NCBI GenBank assembly: GCA_001725255.1
Contig: MEFV01000002.1
Span: forward strand, 1-64,000
Source: Comamonas sp. SCN 67-35
GTDB taxonomy: Bacteria; Pseudomonadota; Gammaproteobacteria; Burkholderiales; Burkholderiaceae_C
Direction: 5' to 3'
Length of the DNA stretch: 64,000 nucleotides
In this document: positions 10,401 through 18,496 of the stretch, piece after piece
How the letters are laid out: every line of letters begins with the position of its first letter
Numbering within the stretch: position 1 is the first letter of the stretch
The notes under the pieces: generated by a model
Told to the model about the DNA's origin: nothing
Seen by the model: only the letters and a program-made list of their open reading frames with translations
Databases searched by the model: none
Translations under genes and position numbers: made by a program

Positions 10401-10415
10401 TACCGAATAACGGTA
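10401..10415. promoter_or_regulatory. Inverted repeat, probable HigA operator
   Basis: TACCG-N5-CGGTA lies 26 bases before the higB start and directly after the conserved part of mini-repeat 2. HigA-type antitoxins repress their own operons through such short palindromes. TATAAA at 10421-10426 could be a -10 box, but its -35 region is poor. higBA may therefore also be read from the mini-CRISPR promoter. Confidence 0.55.
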
Positions 10416-10440
10416 AGCGCTATAAAATCTCCTCCATCCC

Positions 10441-10722
10441 ATGGCGATCCTCTCTTTCAAGTGCCAGGAAACGCAGCGTTTGTTTACCAACGGCAAGAGT
10501 CGGCGCTTTGCCAACATCCAGAGCGTGGCGGAGCGCAAGCTGGCCCAACTGGATGCGGCAGCCACCCTGGATTTCTTGCGCAGCCCGCCGGGCAACCGGC
10601 TGGAACTGCTCAGCGGAGACCGCCAGGGCCAGCACAGCATCCGCATCAACGACCAATGGCGCGTGTGCTTTGTCTGGAGGGATAAAGGCGTGGCCGACGT
10701 GGAGATCGTGGATTACCACTGA
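10441..10722 (+). CDS. higB: HigB-type (RelE-fold) toxin
   Basis: This 93-aa protein belongs to the RelE/HigB killer family, ribosome-associated mRNA endonucleases. The family pattern is clear: an N-terminal KSRRFANIQ region, the central LRSPPGNRLELLSGDRQGQH, then the beta-strand stretch SIRINDQWRVCF and a C-terminal DVEIVDYH. The order, toxin before antitoxin, is the higBA order. No Shine-Dalgarno is visible; CTCCTCC before the ATG is its complement, and a start from TATAAA at 10421 would leave a leader of only about eight bases. It runs opposite to the cas genes and divides cas2-3 from the csy operon. Confidence 0.92.
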   Translation: MAILSFKCQETQRLFTNGKSRRFANIQSVAERKLAQLDAAATLDFLRSPPGNRLELLSGDRQGQHSIRINDQWRVCFVWRDKGVADVEIVDYH

Positions 10723-10776
10723 GGTCGGGATGAATGGCTTGCCGCCTAGGCGGTGGCCGATAGCAAGGAGAAAGCA

Positions 10777-11088
10777 ATGTTCAAAAATGGCATGCGCCCC
10801 GTCCACCCTGGCGAGGTGCTGCGCGAGGACTATCTCAAGCCCATGGACATGAGCGCCAACGCCCTGGCCCGGCAGCTGCATGTGCCGGCCTCGCGCATCA
10901 ATGACATCGTGCTGGAGCGGCGCGGCGTCACGGCCGATACAGCCCTGCGCCTGAGCCGCTTCTTTGGCGGCGATGCGCAGTCGTGGCTGAACCTGCAGAC
11001 GGCCTATGACCTGCGCGTGGCCGAGTTGGATGAGGCGCTGCAGACGGCGGTGATGGCAGTGCACCCCATGGCGCTGCATCCGGCCTGA
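10777..11088 (+). CDS. higA: HigA antitoxin, XRE-type helix-turn-helix
   Basis: This 103-aa protein opens with the family hallmark RPVHPGEVLREDYLKP, followed by the HTH segment MSANALARQLHVPASRIND (about 26-44). HigA neutralises HigB and represses the operon by binding an operator, probably the inverted repeat at 10401-10415. I use ATG 10777 rather than the upstream GTG at 10753 because AAGGAG lies six bases before it. The gap to higB is 54 bp. It converges with cas2-3 with only five bases between the stops, and no terminator is visible there. Confidence 0.94.
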   Translation: MFKNGMRPVHPGEVLREDYLKPMDMSANALARQLHVPASRINDIVLERRGVTADTALRLSRFFGGDAQSWLNLQTAYDLRVAELDEALQTAVMAVHPMALHPA

Positions 11089-11093
11089 CAGGC

Positions 11094-14000
11094 TCATTTT
11101 TTTGTGGTGAAGCCCAGGGTTTCGTGGAACAGCCAGCCATTCTGGCTGCGAGGCAGGCTGACGGTGGCATAGCGCTCGGCGCATTGCTGCAGCAACAGGC
11201 CTTGTGCCTGGGCCAGGGTGGTTAATTCGCCCATCAGATCGACTTGCGGCCAGGGTGAAACGCTGGGGGATTGCAGCAGCGCCTGCGGCACCTCGTGGCA
11301 AAGGCTTTCATGCACTGGCACGTACAGCTTGTCGCCCCGGCGCGATCCATCTTCTGCGCGGTGCAGCCGCAGAGTTTCTTCATCCTCGTCAGGCAGCAGC
11401 GCCACGTCTTCACGCGGTATGTCGTCATGGCGAAAGCGCTGGTATTGCGGCAGCAGGCCGGTGAGCCACAGGTGATCGGGGTGGACCCAGTGCAGGCTTG
11501 CCGCCCGGATGGGGGCCGTGGTGTATTTGCTGGCGGCTGAGCGCTGCAGCATGGCATCGCGCATACGTTCGTGCTCCAGGTCGACCCAATTGCGGCCAGG
11601 GTGGTAGTGCGCCGTGGCTGCCGAAATACGCGGCTGCGCATCGACAGCCCATGGCACATCGCCTTTCACGGTGCGGGCCAGCAACTGGTGTAGATCGTGG
11701 GCCTCGAAACGAAAATGCTGCGCTGCATCCGAGGAGCCAGCAGGCTGGGGGTTCATCTCAAAGCCCGGCTTGCAAAACGCTGCTTTGCCGGGGCGCTCGT
11801 AATGCCGCAAATTGCTGTCCAGCACCACCATATTGACCCCGTCCACGGCCCAGCCCCGGTGCCGCCGTACACGCCCGGCAAGCTGGATGAGCGAACGCAT
11901 GGACGAGGGCTCGACCACGGCCCAGTCGTAGTCGTGGTCGCGGCCCACTTCGGTGACGGGGCTGCCGAGCACGATGAATAGATGGTGAGGTTCAGGGTAG
12001 GCGTCGATCAGTGCACGCAAGGCCGGGTGCTGTAGTGCAGGATCAGTTCCGTCTTTGCTACGGCGGTTGAGCAGGCTGTCGAGCTGCCGCTCGATGGCCG
12101 AGCGCAGCAGCAACGGGTATTGCGAGTGGTAGGCGCACAGGTGGATATGCACGCCGGGCGCGGGCGTACCCTGCTGGTAGATGGCCAGCGCCACGTCGTA
12201 CAGCGGCGCGATGTTGGCCATGCGGATCAGGCCCAGGCTCACGCGCTTGCCCGTTGCGGTGTCGGTGCTGTGGTTGTGGGGTTGCTGGTGTAGTTGCCAC
12301 GCCTGCTCCAGCACCAGGCGGGCAAAGTCCTGGCGCCGCTCGGCCTCCTTCATGCCGTGCCAGGTGTCGGGCAGGCTCGCAATCCGTGCCCGGCGGCGCA
12401 CTTCGGCCTGTGCCAGCCGGGCCACGCGCTTTTGCACGTACTGCGCGTGGGCTGCGCGGAAGGCGCCGCCGTCGGCGCAGTCTTGCGCGGCCTGGTGGAA
12501 CTCGTCGATCCATAGGCAGCAGATGCTCACCGGCTCGCCGGGCCGCTCGCTGCGGTGCTGCAGGTACACCGTACGCCCGGCGCGGTAGGCCAGGAACAAG
12601 CCCTCCACCAGCGCAGGCGGCAAAGTGGCGGACGACAGCAGCACGCGGCTGCCCAGCAGGCCCGCCCAGTGCACCAGCCGCGTGAGGGCGGGCAGGTCGG
12701 CCATGTCGAAGTCGTCGGGCTCGTCCAGCACGAGGTCGCTGCTCAAGAGGCGGAGCATGGGTGCGATCTGGCGTCCGCCGCGCAGGCTTTCGGTGGCGGG
12801 TGTCAGGTGATCCACGGTGCAGACCAACAGCGGCGCGGTGATCAGGCGGCGTACCTGCGCATCGTCGGTCAGGCGTTGCAGCAGGGGGTGCTGGTCGTTG
12901 CCCTCAAAGAGCACGGCACCGGCTTCGTCCAGCAGTTCCTGGCGCGAGGCGGAGCCGGTGGCTTCTGCCTGCTGCTCCCAGTATTCGAACAGCGCGCGGC
13001 TGGCCGATCCGCCCACTCGAATGGCAAGCTGTTCTTCGTTCAGCCCCAGGTCGTTTTGAAAGCTGCGTCCGGTCTGCAGCGTGAGCGTGCGCAGCCCGAT
13101 GGCAAAGGCGCAGCGCATCCCCGTGGCCGGGTCGGCCAGGGCGTTCATCACGCGGGCGTTGGCCAGCGTCTTGCCGCAGCCGGTGGAGGCCATGTTGACG
13201 ATGAAAGCGCCTTGCGCCGCCGCCTGGGTGCGGAGGCTGGCAGCCAGGTCGGCAGACTTGTCCTGCCAGGCAAAGCGGGTGTCGGCGCTGCGCTTTTTGA
13301 GCGGCTTGTGGTTTTTCAGCGCAGGCAGGCTCTGCGCCAGGCTGGGCAGCGAACGAGCCACCAGCGTGGCGTGGGCCTGCACGCCCAGCAGGTGCTCATC
13401 CAGGGTTTGATTGAAAATCGGGCCTTGACGCTTGTCTGGTAAACGCAAGTGGCTATCATTTTTGACAGTATTAGCGCCCAGAGGATAACTCTCGTTGAGA
13501 AAAGGCTGGCGGCGTGACCGGTCTGTGATGCTGGAATAGTGGTGATCCGCCAGCATCAGGCACAGGCGCGAGACATGCATGGCGAACGGGTCGTGCAGCA
13601 CCGGCCCGCTGGCGGGGGATGTCGAGAGCTCCAGCAGCTTGCGGGCGTAGCGGGCAGCCTGCTTGCGCCAGGCGGGCGTGGCCACAGGCAGGCCGTACGG
13701 GAAGTGCCAGTGCGCTTGCACCGTGGCCGGGTCTGTACGTTCACGCGGCTCGTTCCAGTCGGCGCTGATGCGTGCCAAGACGCCATCCAGGTCGTTGGCA
13801 TTGACGAAACGGGGATGGGCGCCAAAGCGCTGCCACTGCGCGCGGGGTTCGCCTATGTCTTCGTCAGAACTACCGTCAGGCAGCTTGATGGGCAGACACG
13901 GCAGGCGGTGGTGAGTAAACACCAACCAAGCCACCGCCTGGGCCAATGGTGCATGGGCTAACGCGGCAAAAGGGGTACTCCTCTGGGCTGCAGGCTCATC

Positions 14001-14609
14001 CAGCCCATCGCGCAGCAGACGCCCACCTCGGTAGTCCAGCCACATTGCTTCAAACGCCTTGGCATCCGCATCCGGCTCGGCGCAAGCCACCAGCCGCTGC
14101 AGCCACTGCGCATCGTGGTCGCTGCCCACAAAGGCCTGGAACAGCCGCACCGACACCCACTCGTGCCGGTAGTGGTTGCGCTCGCGCAGGCCGGGATTGC
14201 GCAGCCGATCCTGGAATGCCTGCGTGGCCTTGCCCAGATCGTGCAGCAGGGCAGCCAGCGCCGCCAGAGCCGTCATCAGCGGCAGGAGGTGCCAGGCATT
14301 TTCATCCTCGGTGCGCAGCACGTTGCGGGCGGTGGTGCTGGTGGGCACGGCGCCCTGATCGTTGAACTGTCGGGTGTCGCCCACCACCCACAGCAGTTCG
14401 CTGTGGTCGCGCCCGCGAATCCAGTGACAGGCGACGGCGGTGTTCTTGCGCGCGCTCTGGCGCAGCAACTTGCGCACCGCGTCCAGCCCGGCCTGGGTGA
14501 TGGGGGTCTGCCAGGTGCGCTCGCCCCGGCGTTCGGCAAACTGGTCGAGGATGCGGCGCGTCTCTGTCAGCGCATTCTTGGTGCATTGGGCAACGAACAG
14601 CACGTTCAT
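11094..14609 (-). CDS. cas3f: Cas2-Cas3 fusion: nuclease-helicase with Cas2 domain
   Basis: This 1171-aa fusion protein is specific to type I-F. Residues 1-95 (starting MNVLFVAQC) are the Cas2-like part that joins Cas1 in spacer integration. The HD nuclease follows, with LLHDLGKATQ at 121-130. Walker A is STGCGKT near 475-481 and the DExD-type motif DEPD near 629-632. After the Csy complex binds its target, Cas3 unwinds and degrades the DNA. The start overlaps the cas1 stop by four bases (ATGA). It is cut off from the csy operon by higBA and the mini-CRISPR, so adaptation and degradation genes have their own promoter upstream of cas1. Confidence 0.98.
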   Translation of the reverse strand: MNVLFVAQCTKNALTETRRILDQFAERRGERTWQTPITQAGLDAVRKLLRQSARKNTAVACHWIRGRDHSELLWVVGDTRQFNDQGAVPTSTTARNVLRTEDENAWHLLPLMTALAALAALLHDLGKATQAFQDRLRNPGLRERNHYRHEWVSVRLFQAFVGSDHDAQWLQRLVACAEPDADAKAFEAMWLDYRGGRLLRDGLDEPAAQRSTPFAALAHAPLAQAVAWLVFTHHRLPCLPIKLPDGSSDEDIGEPRAQWQRFGAHPRFVNANDLDGVLARISADWNEPRERTDPATVQAHWHFPYGLPVATPAWRKQAARYARKLLELSTSPASGPVLHDPFAMHVSRLCLMLADHHYSSITDRSRRQPFLNESYPLGANTVKNDSHLRLPDKRQGPIFNQTLDEHLLGVQAHATLVARSLPSLAQSLPALKNHKPLKKRSADTRFAWQDKSADLAASLRTQAAAQGAFIVNMASTGCGKTLANARVMNALADPATGMRCAFAIGLRTLTLQTGRSFQNDLGLNEEQLAIRVGGSASRALFEYWEQQAEATGSASRQELLDEAGAVLFEGNDQHPLLQRLTDDAQVRRLITAPLLVCTVDHLTPATESLRGGRQIAPMLRLLSSDLVLDEPDDFDMADLPALTRLVHWAGLLGSRVLLSSATLPPALVEGLFLAYRAGRTVYLQHRSERPGEPVSICCLWIDEFHQAAQDCADGGAFRAAHAQYVQKRVARLAQAEVRRRARIASLPDTWHGMKEAERRQDFARLVLEQAWQLHQQPHNHSTDTATGKRVSLGLIRMANIAPLYDVALAIYQQGTPAPGVHIHLCAYHSQYPLLLRSAIERQLDSLLNRRSKDGTDPALQHPALRALIDAYPEPHHLFIVLGSPVTEVGRDHDYDWAVVEPSSMRSLIQLAGRVRRHRGWAVDGVNMVVLDSNLRHYERPGKAAFCKPGFEMNPQPAGSSDAAQHFRFEAHDLHQLLARTVKGDVPWAVDAQPRISAATAHYHPGRNWVDLEHERMRDAMLQRSAASKYTTAPIRAASLHWVHPDHLWLTGLLPQYQRFRHDDIPREDVALLPDEDEETLRLHRAEDGSRRGDKLYVPVHESLCHEVPQALLQSPSVSPWPQVDLMGELTTLAQAQGLLLQQCAERYATVSLPRSQNGWLFHETLGFTTKK

Positions 14610-15643
14610 GCGGTGCCCTCCTGGGGCTGCAGCGGCGTTTGCACCGGCCGGGCGGTCTGGAGGGCGATGTCTTTGAGTGTGTCGATCATGAAGTCCAGCG
14701 ATTCATTTTGCGTCAACGCCTCGATGCATTGGCGGCGAAACTGCTGCTCGTCGTCGCCCCGCATGGCAGACAGAAAGGCCTGCGGCAGGATGGCTGCATC
14801 CTTGACCAGATCGGCTGCATCGAACACCAGCCCGCCGCGCCGCGTCTTACCGTGCAGCACCGCTAAACCATGCGGCAGACCCAGCACCCAGGTGGCCGTG
14901 GCGCCCAGGCCATAGGCCAGGTAGTTGCCGTGGTCCAGAAAGCGGTTCGCGGCGTCGGTTCCCGTCCCGCGCTTGGCGCGGGTGAATTCGCCGTAGCCCA
15001 CCGCATCGACGGCCAGCTTGAACAAAGCCTTGGTGAGCTGCGCCTCGTCAGTCAGCAGCGCCGTCACGTCGGGGGCGTTGGCAATGCGCGGCGTGAACTG
15101 CTGCACCAGCGCCTGCAGGCGGGCCAGATCGACGGTGAAACCGGCTTCGCGCAGGGCGCGGGTGTTCCATGCGGCCAACAGGCGCTGCAGCCGCCGGGTC
15201 TGCAGTTGCTGGGCGGCGTGCAGGCGCAGCGCGTCGTCGAACCAGAACTGCACCCAGGCTTGCAGGTACTCGGTCGGCCGATATTCGCTTTGCGGCGTGA
15301 GCCAAGCCACCTCTACATCCACCTCATTGGCGGCGAACAGCGGCGTGCCGCCGCCACCACAAAAGCCCACCAGCACGCCGGCCCTGGCCAGCTCGCGCAT
15401 CGCGGCCTGGGTGATGGAGGTGCCCGTGCCCAGCAGAATGCTGGTGGTGTTGGCGATGGGGATGTTCCAGTACAGGCTTTTCTTGCCCGCGTCGGTCACG
15501 TACTCCACACGGCCGCTGTTGACGAGCACGCGGCAGTGCTCCAGGTAGTAGAGGTTGGCGCGTTTGGAATGCAGGATGCTCTTCGTTCCTGCTGTATCCG
15601 TATCGTGTGTCTGGTGCATAGGAAGTCTGCAAAAGCCTATCAA
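14606..15643 (-). CDS. cas1: Cas1 integrase, type I-F
   Basis: Cas1 inserts new spacers together with the Cas2 part of the fusion. The I-F hallmark is the segment SILHSKRANLYYLEHCRVLV followed by IPIANTTSILLGTGTSIT and GFCGGGGTPLF. The metal-binding region is near FLDHGNYLAYGLG and GLPHGLAVLHGKTRRGG. The 345-aa version uses TTG at 15643. ATG at 15619 would give 337 aa, closer to the family start. Neither has a clear ribosome-binding site, so the start is open. It is the first gene of the cas1-cas2-3 unit. Confidence 0.96.
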   Translation of the reverse strand: MIGFCRLPMHQTHDTDTAGTKSILHSKRANLYYLEHCRVLVNSGRVEYVTDAGKKSLYWNIPIANTTSILLGTGTSITQAAMRELARAGVLVGFCGGGGTPLFAANEVDVEVAWLTPQSEYRPTEYLQAWVQFWFDDALRLHAAQQLQTRRLQRLLAAWNTRALREAGFTVDLARLQALVQQFTPRIANAPDVTALLTDEAQLTKALFKLAVDAVGYGEFTRAKRGTGTDAANRFLDHGNYLAYGLGATATWVLGLPHGLAVLHGKTRRGGLVFDAADLVKDAAILPQAFLSAMRGDDEQQFRRQCIEALTQNESLDFMIDTLKDIALQTARPVQTPLQPQEGTA

Positions 15644-15954
15644 TGGAGGTTTGCCCCGTTTCGCAAGAGGCAGGTGGATCCGTCTGGATGCGAGTCAATG
15701 GACGATGGTGCAACGTTGCCGATTTAGTATTGGTGTTGAAAAATGTCCGTGTGAATACGCAGGCGTCGCGCGTGGCCAATACACGGCTGACAGCATGAAA
15801 AATTCGTCTTGATTTTTGATCGCACTGTCTGATCAAAAGGCAGTTTGCATGGTTGCGACTGAAATTTGCATTGCCTGTCGATTGTGTTGCATGGTGCGTC
15901 AGCGCTGAAACGTGTGAACAGCGTTATGGCGTCGTCAGCCTGCACAATCCCCCC
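15644..15954. other. Intergenic region between cas1 and a DMT gene
   Basis: This 311-bp divergent region must hold the cas1-cas2-3 promoter and the promoter of the transporter gene. It is AT-richer than its surroundings. On the minus strand TACTAA near 15724-15729 could be a -10 box for cas1, with only a weak -35 partner at a long spacing. I see no repeat copy, mini-CRISPR or terminator here. Confidence 0.4.
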
Positions 15955-16866
15955 ATGCACACTTCCCCCTCCTCCGCCCGCGGCGTCCTGCTGGTGCTCT
16001 TCGCCGCCATGCTCTGGGGTACCACGGGCACGGCGCAGGCGCTGGCGCCGTCGGGCTTGTCATCGTGGTGGGTGGCGGCACTGCGCGTGGGCATTGCCTG
16101 CGGGTTTTTCGTGCTGCTGGCCGTGCGCGCGCCCATGGCGCACGGGCGCTGGCCCTGGGGGCGGCTGGTGCTGGCGGGGGGCTGCATCGCGGCCTACAAC
16201 CTGAGTTTTTTTGCCGGGGTGCGTGCCAGCGGCGTGGCGCTGGGCACGGCGATCGCGGTGGGCAGCGCGCCGATCTGGGCCGGGCTGATCCAGACGGTGG
16301 TACAGCGGCGCCTGCCGCCGCTGCTCTGGTGGCTGGGTACGCTGGTGAGCGTGGCCGGTGGCGCGGTGATGGTGCTGGGGCAGGGCGCGGATCTGCATCT
16401 GGCGCCCGCGGGCGTGGCGCTGTGCCTGACAGCGGGCTTCACCTACGCGAGCTACACGCTCATCAACAAGGTGCTGGTGCTGCGCGTGGGCGCAGCGTGG
16501 ACCAATCTGGCGGTGTTCGCCACGGCGTCGCTGGTGGCGGTGCCCGTGGCGTGGGGTCTCAGCGGCCCCCTGCCGATGGGCGAAGGCAGCTGGGGCGTGG
16601 TGCTGTTCCTCGGGCTGGTGAGCACCGGTGTGGCGTACCTGCTCTTCTCCAACGGCCTGCGCTTCATCGCCGGTGCCACGGGCGTGACGCTGGCGCTGGC
16701 CGAGCCGGTGACGGCCTTCGTGCTCGCGGTGCTGGTGGTGGGCGAGCGCCAGCAGGCGCTGGCGTGGCTGGGGCTGGTGGCTGTGATCGCGGGGCTGCTG
16801 GTGGTGATCAGAAGCGAGATGCGCGCGCTGCCCGTGCGCGCGCCGCAAGTGGTGCGCGGGGGCTAG
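15955..16866 (+). CDS. EamA/DMT-family membrane transporter
   Basis: This 303-aa, ten-helix protein belongs to the drug/metabolite transporter superfamily and exports small metabolites or amino acids; the substrate cannot be read from sequence. Two EamA repeats are visible: the first begins RGVLLVLFAAMLWGTTGTAQ, the second begins near GVALCLTAGFTYASYTLINK and contains TGVAYLLFSNGLRFI and LAEPVTAFVLA, which are family-typical. The frame is open further upstream, but ATG 15955 starts just before the first helix as expected. Five bases separate its stop from the next gene, so the two are probably cotranscribed. Confidence 0.9.
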   Translation: MHTSPSSARGVLLVLFAAMLWGTTGTAQALAPSGLSSWWVAALRVGIACGFFVLLAVRAPMAHGRWPWGRLVLAGGCIAAYNLSFFAGVRASGVALGTAIAVGSAPIWAGLIQTVVQRRLPPLLWWLGTLVSVAGGAVMVLGQGADLHLAPAGVALCLTAGFTYASYTLINKVLVLRVGAAWTNLAVFATASLVAVPVAWGLSGPLPMGEGSWGVVLFLGLVSTGVAYLLFSNGLRFIAGATGVTLALAEPVTAFVLAVLVVGERQQALAWLGLVAVIAGLLVVIRSEMRALPVRAPQVVRGG

Positions 16867-16871
16867 GCATC

Positions 16872-17687
16872 ATGCGTGAGGCGGCTTCGATGTCGCGCCG
16901 TGCCGCGGTGCTGGCGCTGCTGGGCGTGGCGGCCGCGCCCGCGGGGGCGCAGGTGCAGGTGGGCAGTGCCTCGGGCATGCGCCGGCTCGTACCCGCCGGG
17001 CAGCTGGAGCAGGCGGCGGGCGAGCAGTATGCGCAGTTGCTCGCGCAGGCCAAGGCGCGGCGCGCGCTGGCGGGTGCGGGCGACCCGCAGCTCATGCAGC
17101 TGCGCGCCATTGCCCAGCGGCTGATTCCTCTGGCGCAGACGTGGAACGAGCGCTCGCGCCAGTGGCGCTGGGAGGTGAACCTGATCCGCAGCCCCGAGGT
17201 GAATGCGTTCTGCATGCCGGGCGGCAAGATCGTTTTTTTCACCGGCATCCTCGACCGCCTGAAGCTCGGCGACGATGAAATCGCCATGGTGATGGGCCAC
17301 GAGATGGCGCACGCGCTGCGCGAGCATGCGCGCGAGCGCGTGGCCAAGACGCAGGCGACGAACATCGGCCTGAGCCTGGGGGCGCAGCTGCTGGGCTTGG
17401 GCGATCTGGGCCGCGCGGCGGCGAGCCTGGGCGGGCAGCTGCTCACGCTCAAGTTCAGCCGTTCCGACGAGAGCGAGGCCGATCTCGTTGGCCTGGAGCT
17501 GGCCGCGCGCGCGGGCTACGACCCACGGGCCGCCGTCAGCCTGTGGCGCAAGATGGGTGAGGTGACGGGCGGCAAGGGCATCGGTTTTCTCTCGACCCAT
17601 CCCACGGGGCCGGACCGCATCAGGAACCTGGAGCAGAACCTGCCCAAGGTGCAGGGTTTGTACGAGGCGGCGCGCGAGCGTCGATGA
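16872..17687 (+). CDS. M48-family periplasmic metalloprotease
   Basis: This 271-aa protein has an N-terminal signal sequence (RRAAVLALLGVAAAPAGAQ) and the zinc motif HEMAH within VMGHEMAHALREHARER. The third ligand lies in SDESEADLVGLELAARAGYD. This is the Oma1/HtpX/LoiP family, which degrades misfolded envelope proteins. The C-terminal LSTHPTGPDRIRNL motif is typical of this group. It likely acts in the periplasm. Nothing ties it to the CRISPR or phenol genes on either side. Confidence 0.92.
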   Translation: MREAASMSRRAAVLALLGVAAAPAGAQVQVGSASGMRRLVPAGQLEQAAGEQYAQLLAQAKARRALAGAGDPQLMQLRAIAQRLIPLAQTWNERSRQWRWEVNLIRSPEVNAFCMPGGKIVFFTGILDRLKLGDDEIAMVMGHEMAHALREHARERVAKTQATNIGLSLGAQLLGLGDLGRAAASLGGQLLTLKFSRSDESEADLVGLELAARAGYDPRAAVSLWRKMGEVTGGKGIGFLSTHPTGPDRIRNLEQNLPKVQGLYEAARERR

Positions 17688-17730
17688 CGCGCCGGGCGGC
17701 AGACGCCTTGCGCGTCAGCGGCAGGGAGGC

Positions 17731-18489
17731 TCAGGCCAGCAGCGCCTCGCCGATCAGGGCGTGGTCGGCGCTGGGCAGCGTGATGCGGCCCTCGCGCAGC
17801 GCCTGGATCAGCAGATCGGGTGTGGCGCGGATGTGCGCCTCCAGCGCCAGCGCCGCGCGCGCAGCCTGCCCGGTCATGGCGTATTCGTAGATTTCGGTGT
17901 GCTCGGCATGCACCTCGCGCAGGCTGCCGGGCAGTTGCATGCTGACGCAGCGGTAACGCTCGCCATGGCGCGAGAGCAGGCGCAGCACGCGCTGCGTCCA
18001 GGGTGAGTCGTGGCCCGAGAGCAGGGCCTCGTGAAAGCGCAGGTTCAGGTGCTCCCACTCGCGCCGTCGCTCTGGCACGATGGGCTCGGCGTCGGACAGC
18101 GCGACGTAGGCCGTCTGCACGGCCTCGCGCCACGCCGCGCCGCCCTCCTGAATCGATTGACGCAGCGCCTCGGTTTCGATCTGCACCCGCAGCCGCGTGA
18201 TGTCTTCGAGCTCTTCGAGCGCGATGGGCGCCACGCGAAAACCGCGCTGGCCTTCGGCGACGGCCAGCGCGTCGCTCACCAGCCGCGTGATCGCCTCGCG
18301 CAGCGTGCCGGCACTCACTTCGTAGTGGTCCTTGAGGTGCTCGACGCGCAGTTTCTCGTTGGGGGCCAGGCGCCCCTCGATGATGTCGGCGCGCAGTTGT
18401 TCGTAGGCACGCTCGATGAGCGTGCGCGCCGTGGTGGGGGCGCCGCCGTCGGCGGCTGTCTTGGTGGGATCCATGCTGCGTTTGGCCAT
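17731..18489 (-). CDS. aphS: GntR/FCD regulator, AphS-like phenol repressor
   Basis: This 252-aa protein has an N-terminal winged HTH (about 22-90; ADIIEGRLAPNEKLRVEHLK and VSAGTLREAITRLVSDAL) and a C-terminal FCD ligand-binding domain with histidines that can bind metal. It lies seven bases after the sigma54 activator gene, so the two are cotranscribed. In Comamonas testosteroni a GntR repressor (AphS) in this very position silences the phenol genes unless they are induced. The same role is likely here; the name rests on synteny plus family. Confidence 0.82.
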   Translation of the reverse strand: MAKRSMDPTKTAADGGAPTTARTLIERAYEQLRADIIEGRLAPNEKLRVEHLKDHYEVSAGTLREAITRLVSDALAVAEGQRGFRVAPIALEELEDITRLRVQIETEALRQSIQEGGAAWREAVQTAYVALSDAEPIVPERRREWEHLNLRFHEALLSGHDSPWTQRVLRLLSRHGERYRCVSMQLPGSLREVHAEHTEIYEYAMTGQAARAALALEAHIRATPDLLIQALREGRITLPSADHALIGEALLA

Positions 18490-18496
18490 GATGGGT

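Noticed and set aside
10276..10401. Possible 42-residue N-terminal extension of Csy1
   Set aside because: It runs through the csy1 promoter and the mini-CRISPR and has no ribosome-binding site; ATG 10275 has GGAGGA.
16065..16871. Long frame merging into the metalloprotease from within the DMT gene
   Set aside because: It is a shifted reading of the transporter gene; the protease starts at ATG 16872 with its own signal peptide.
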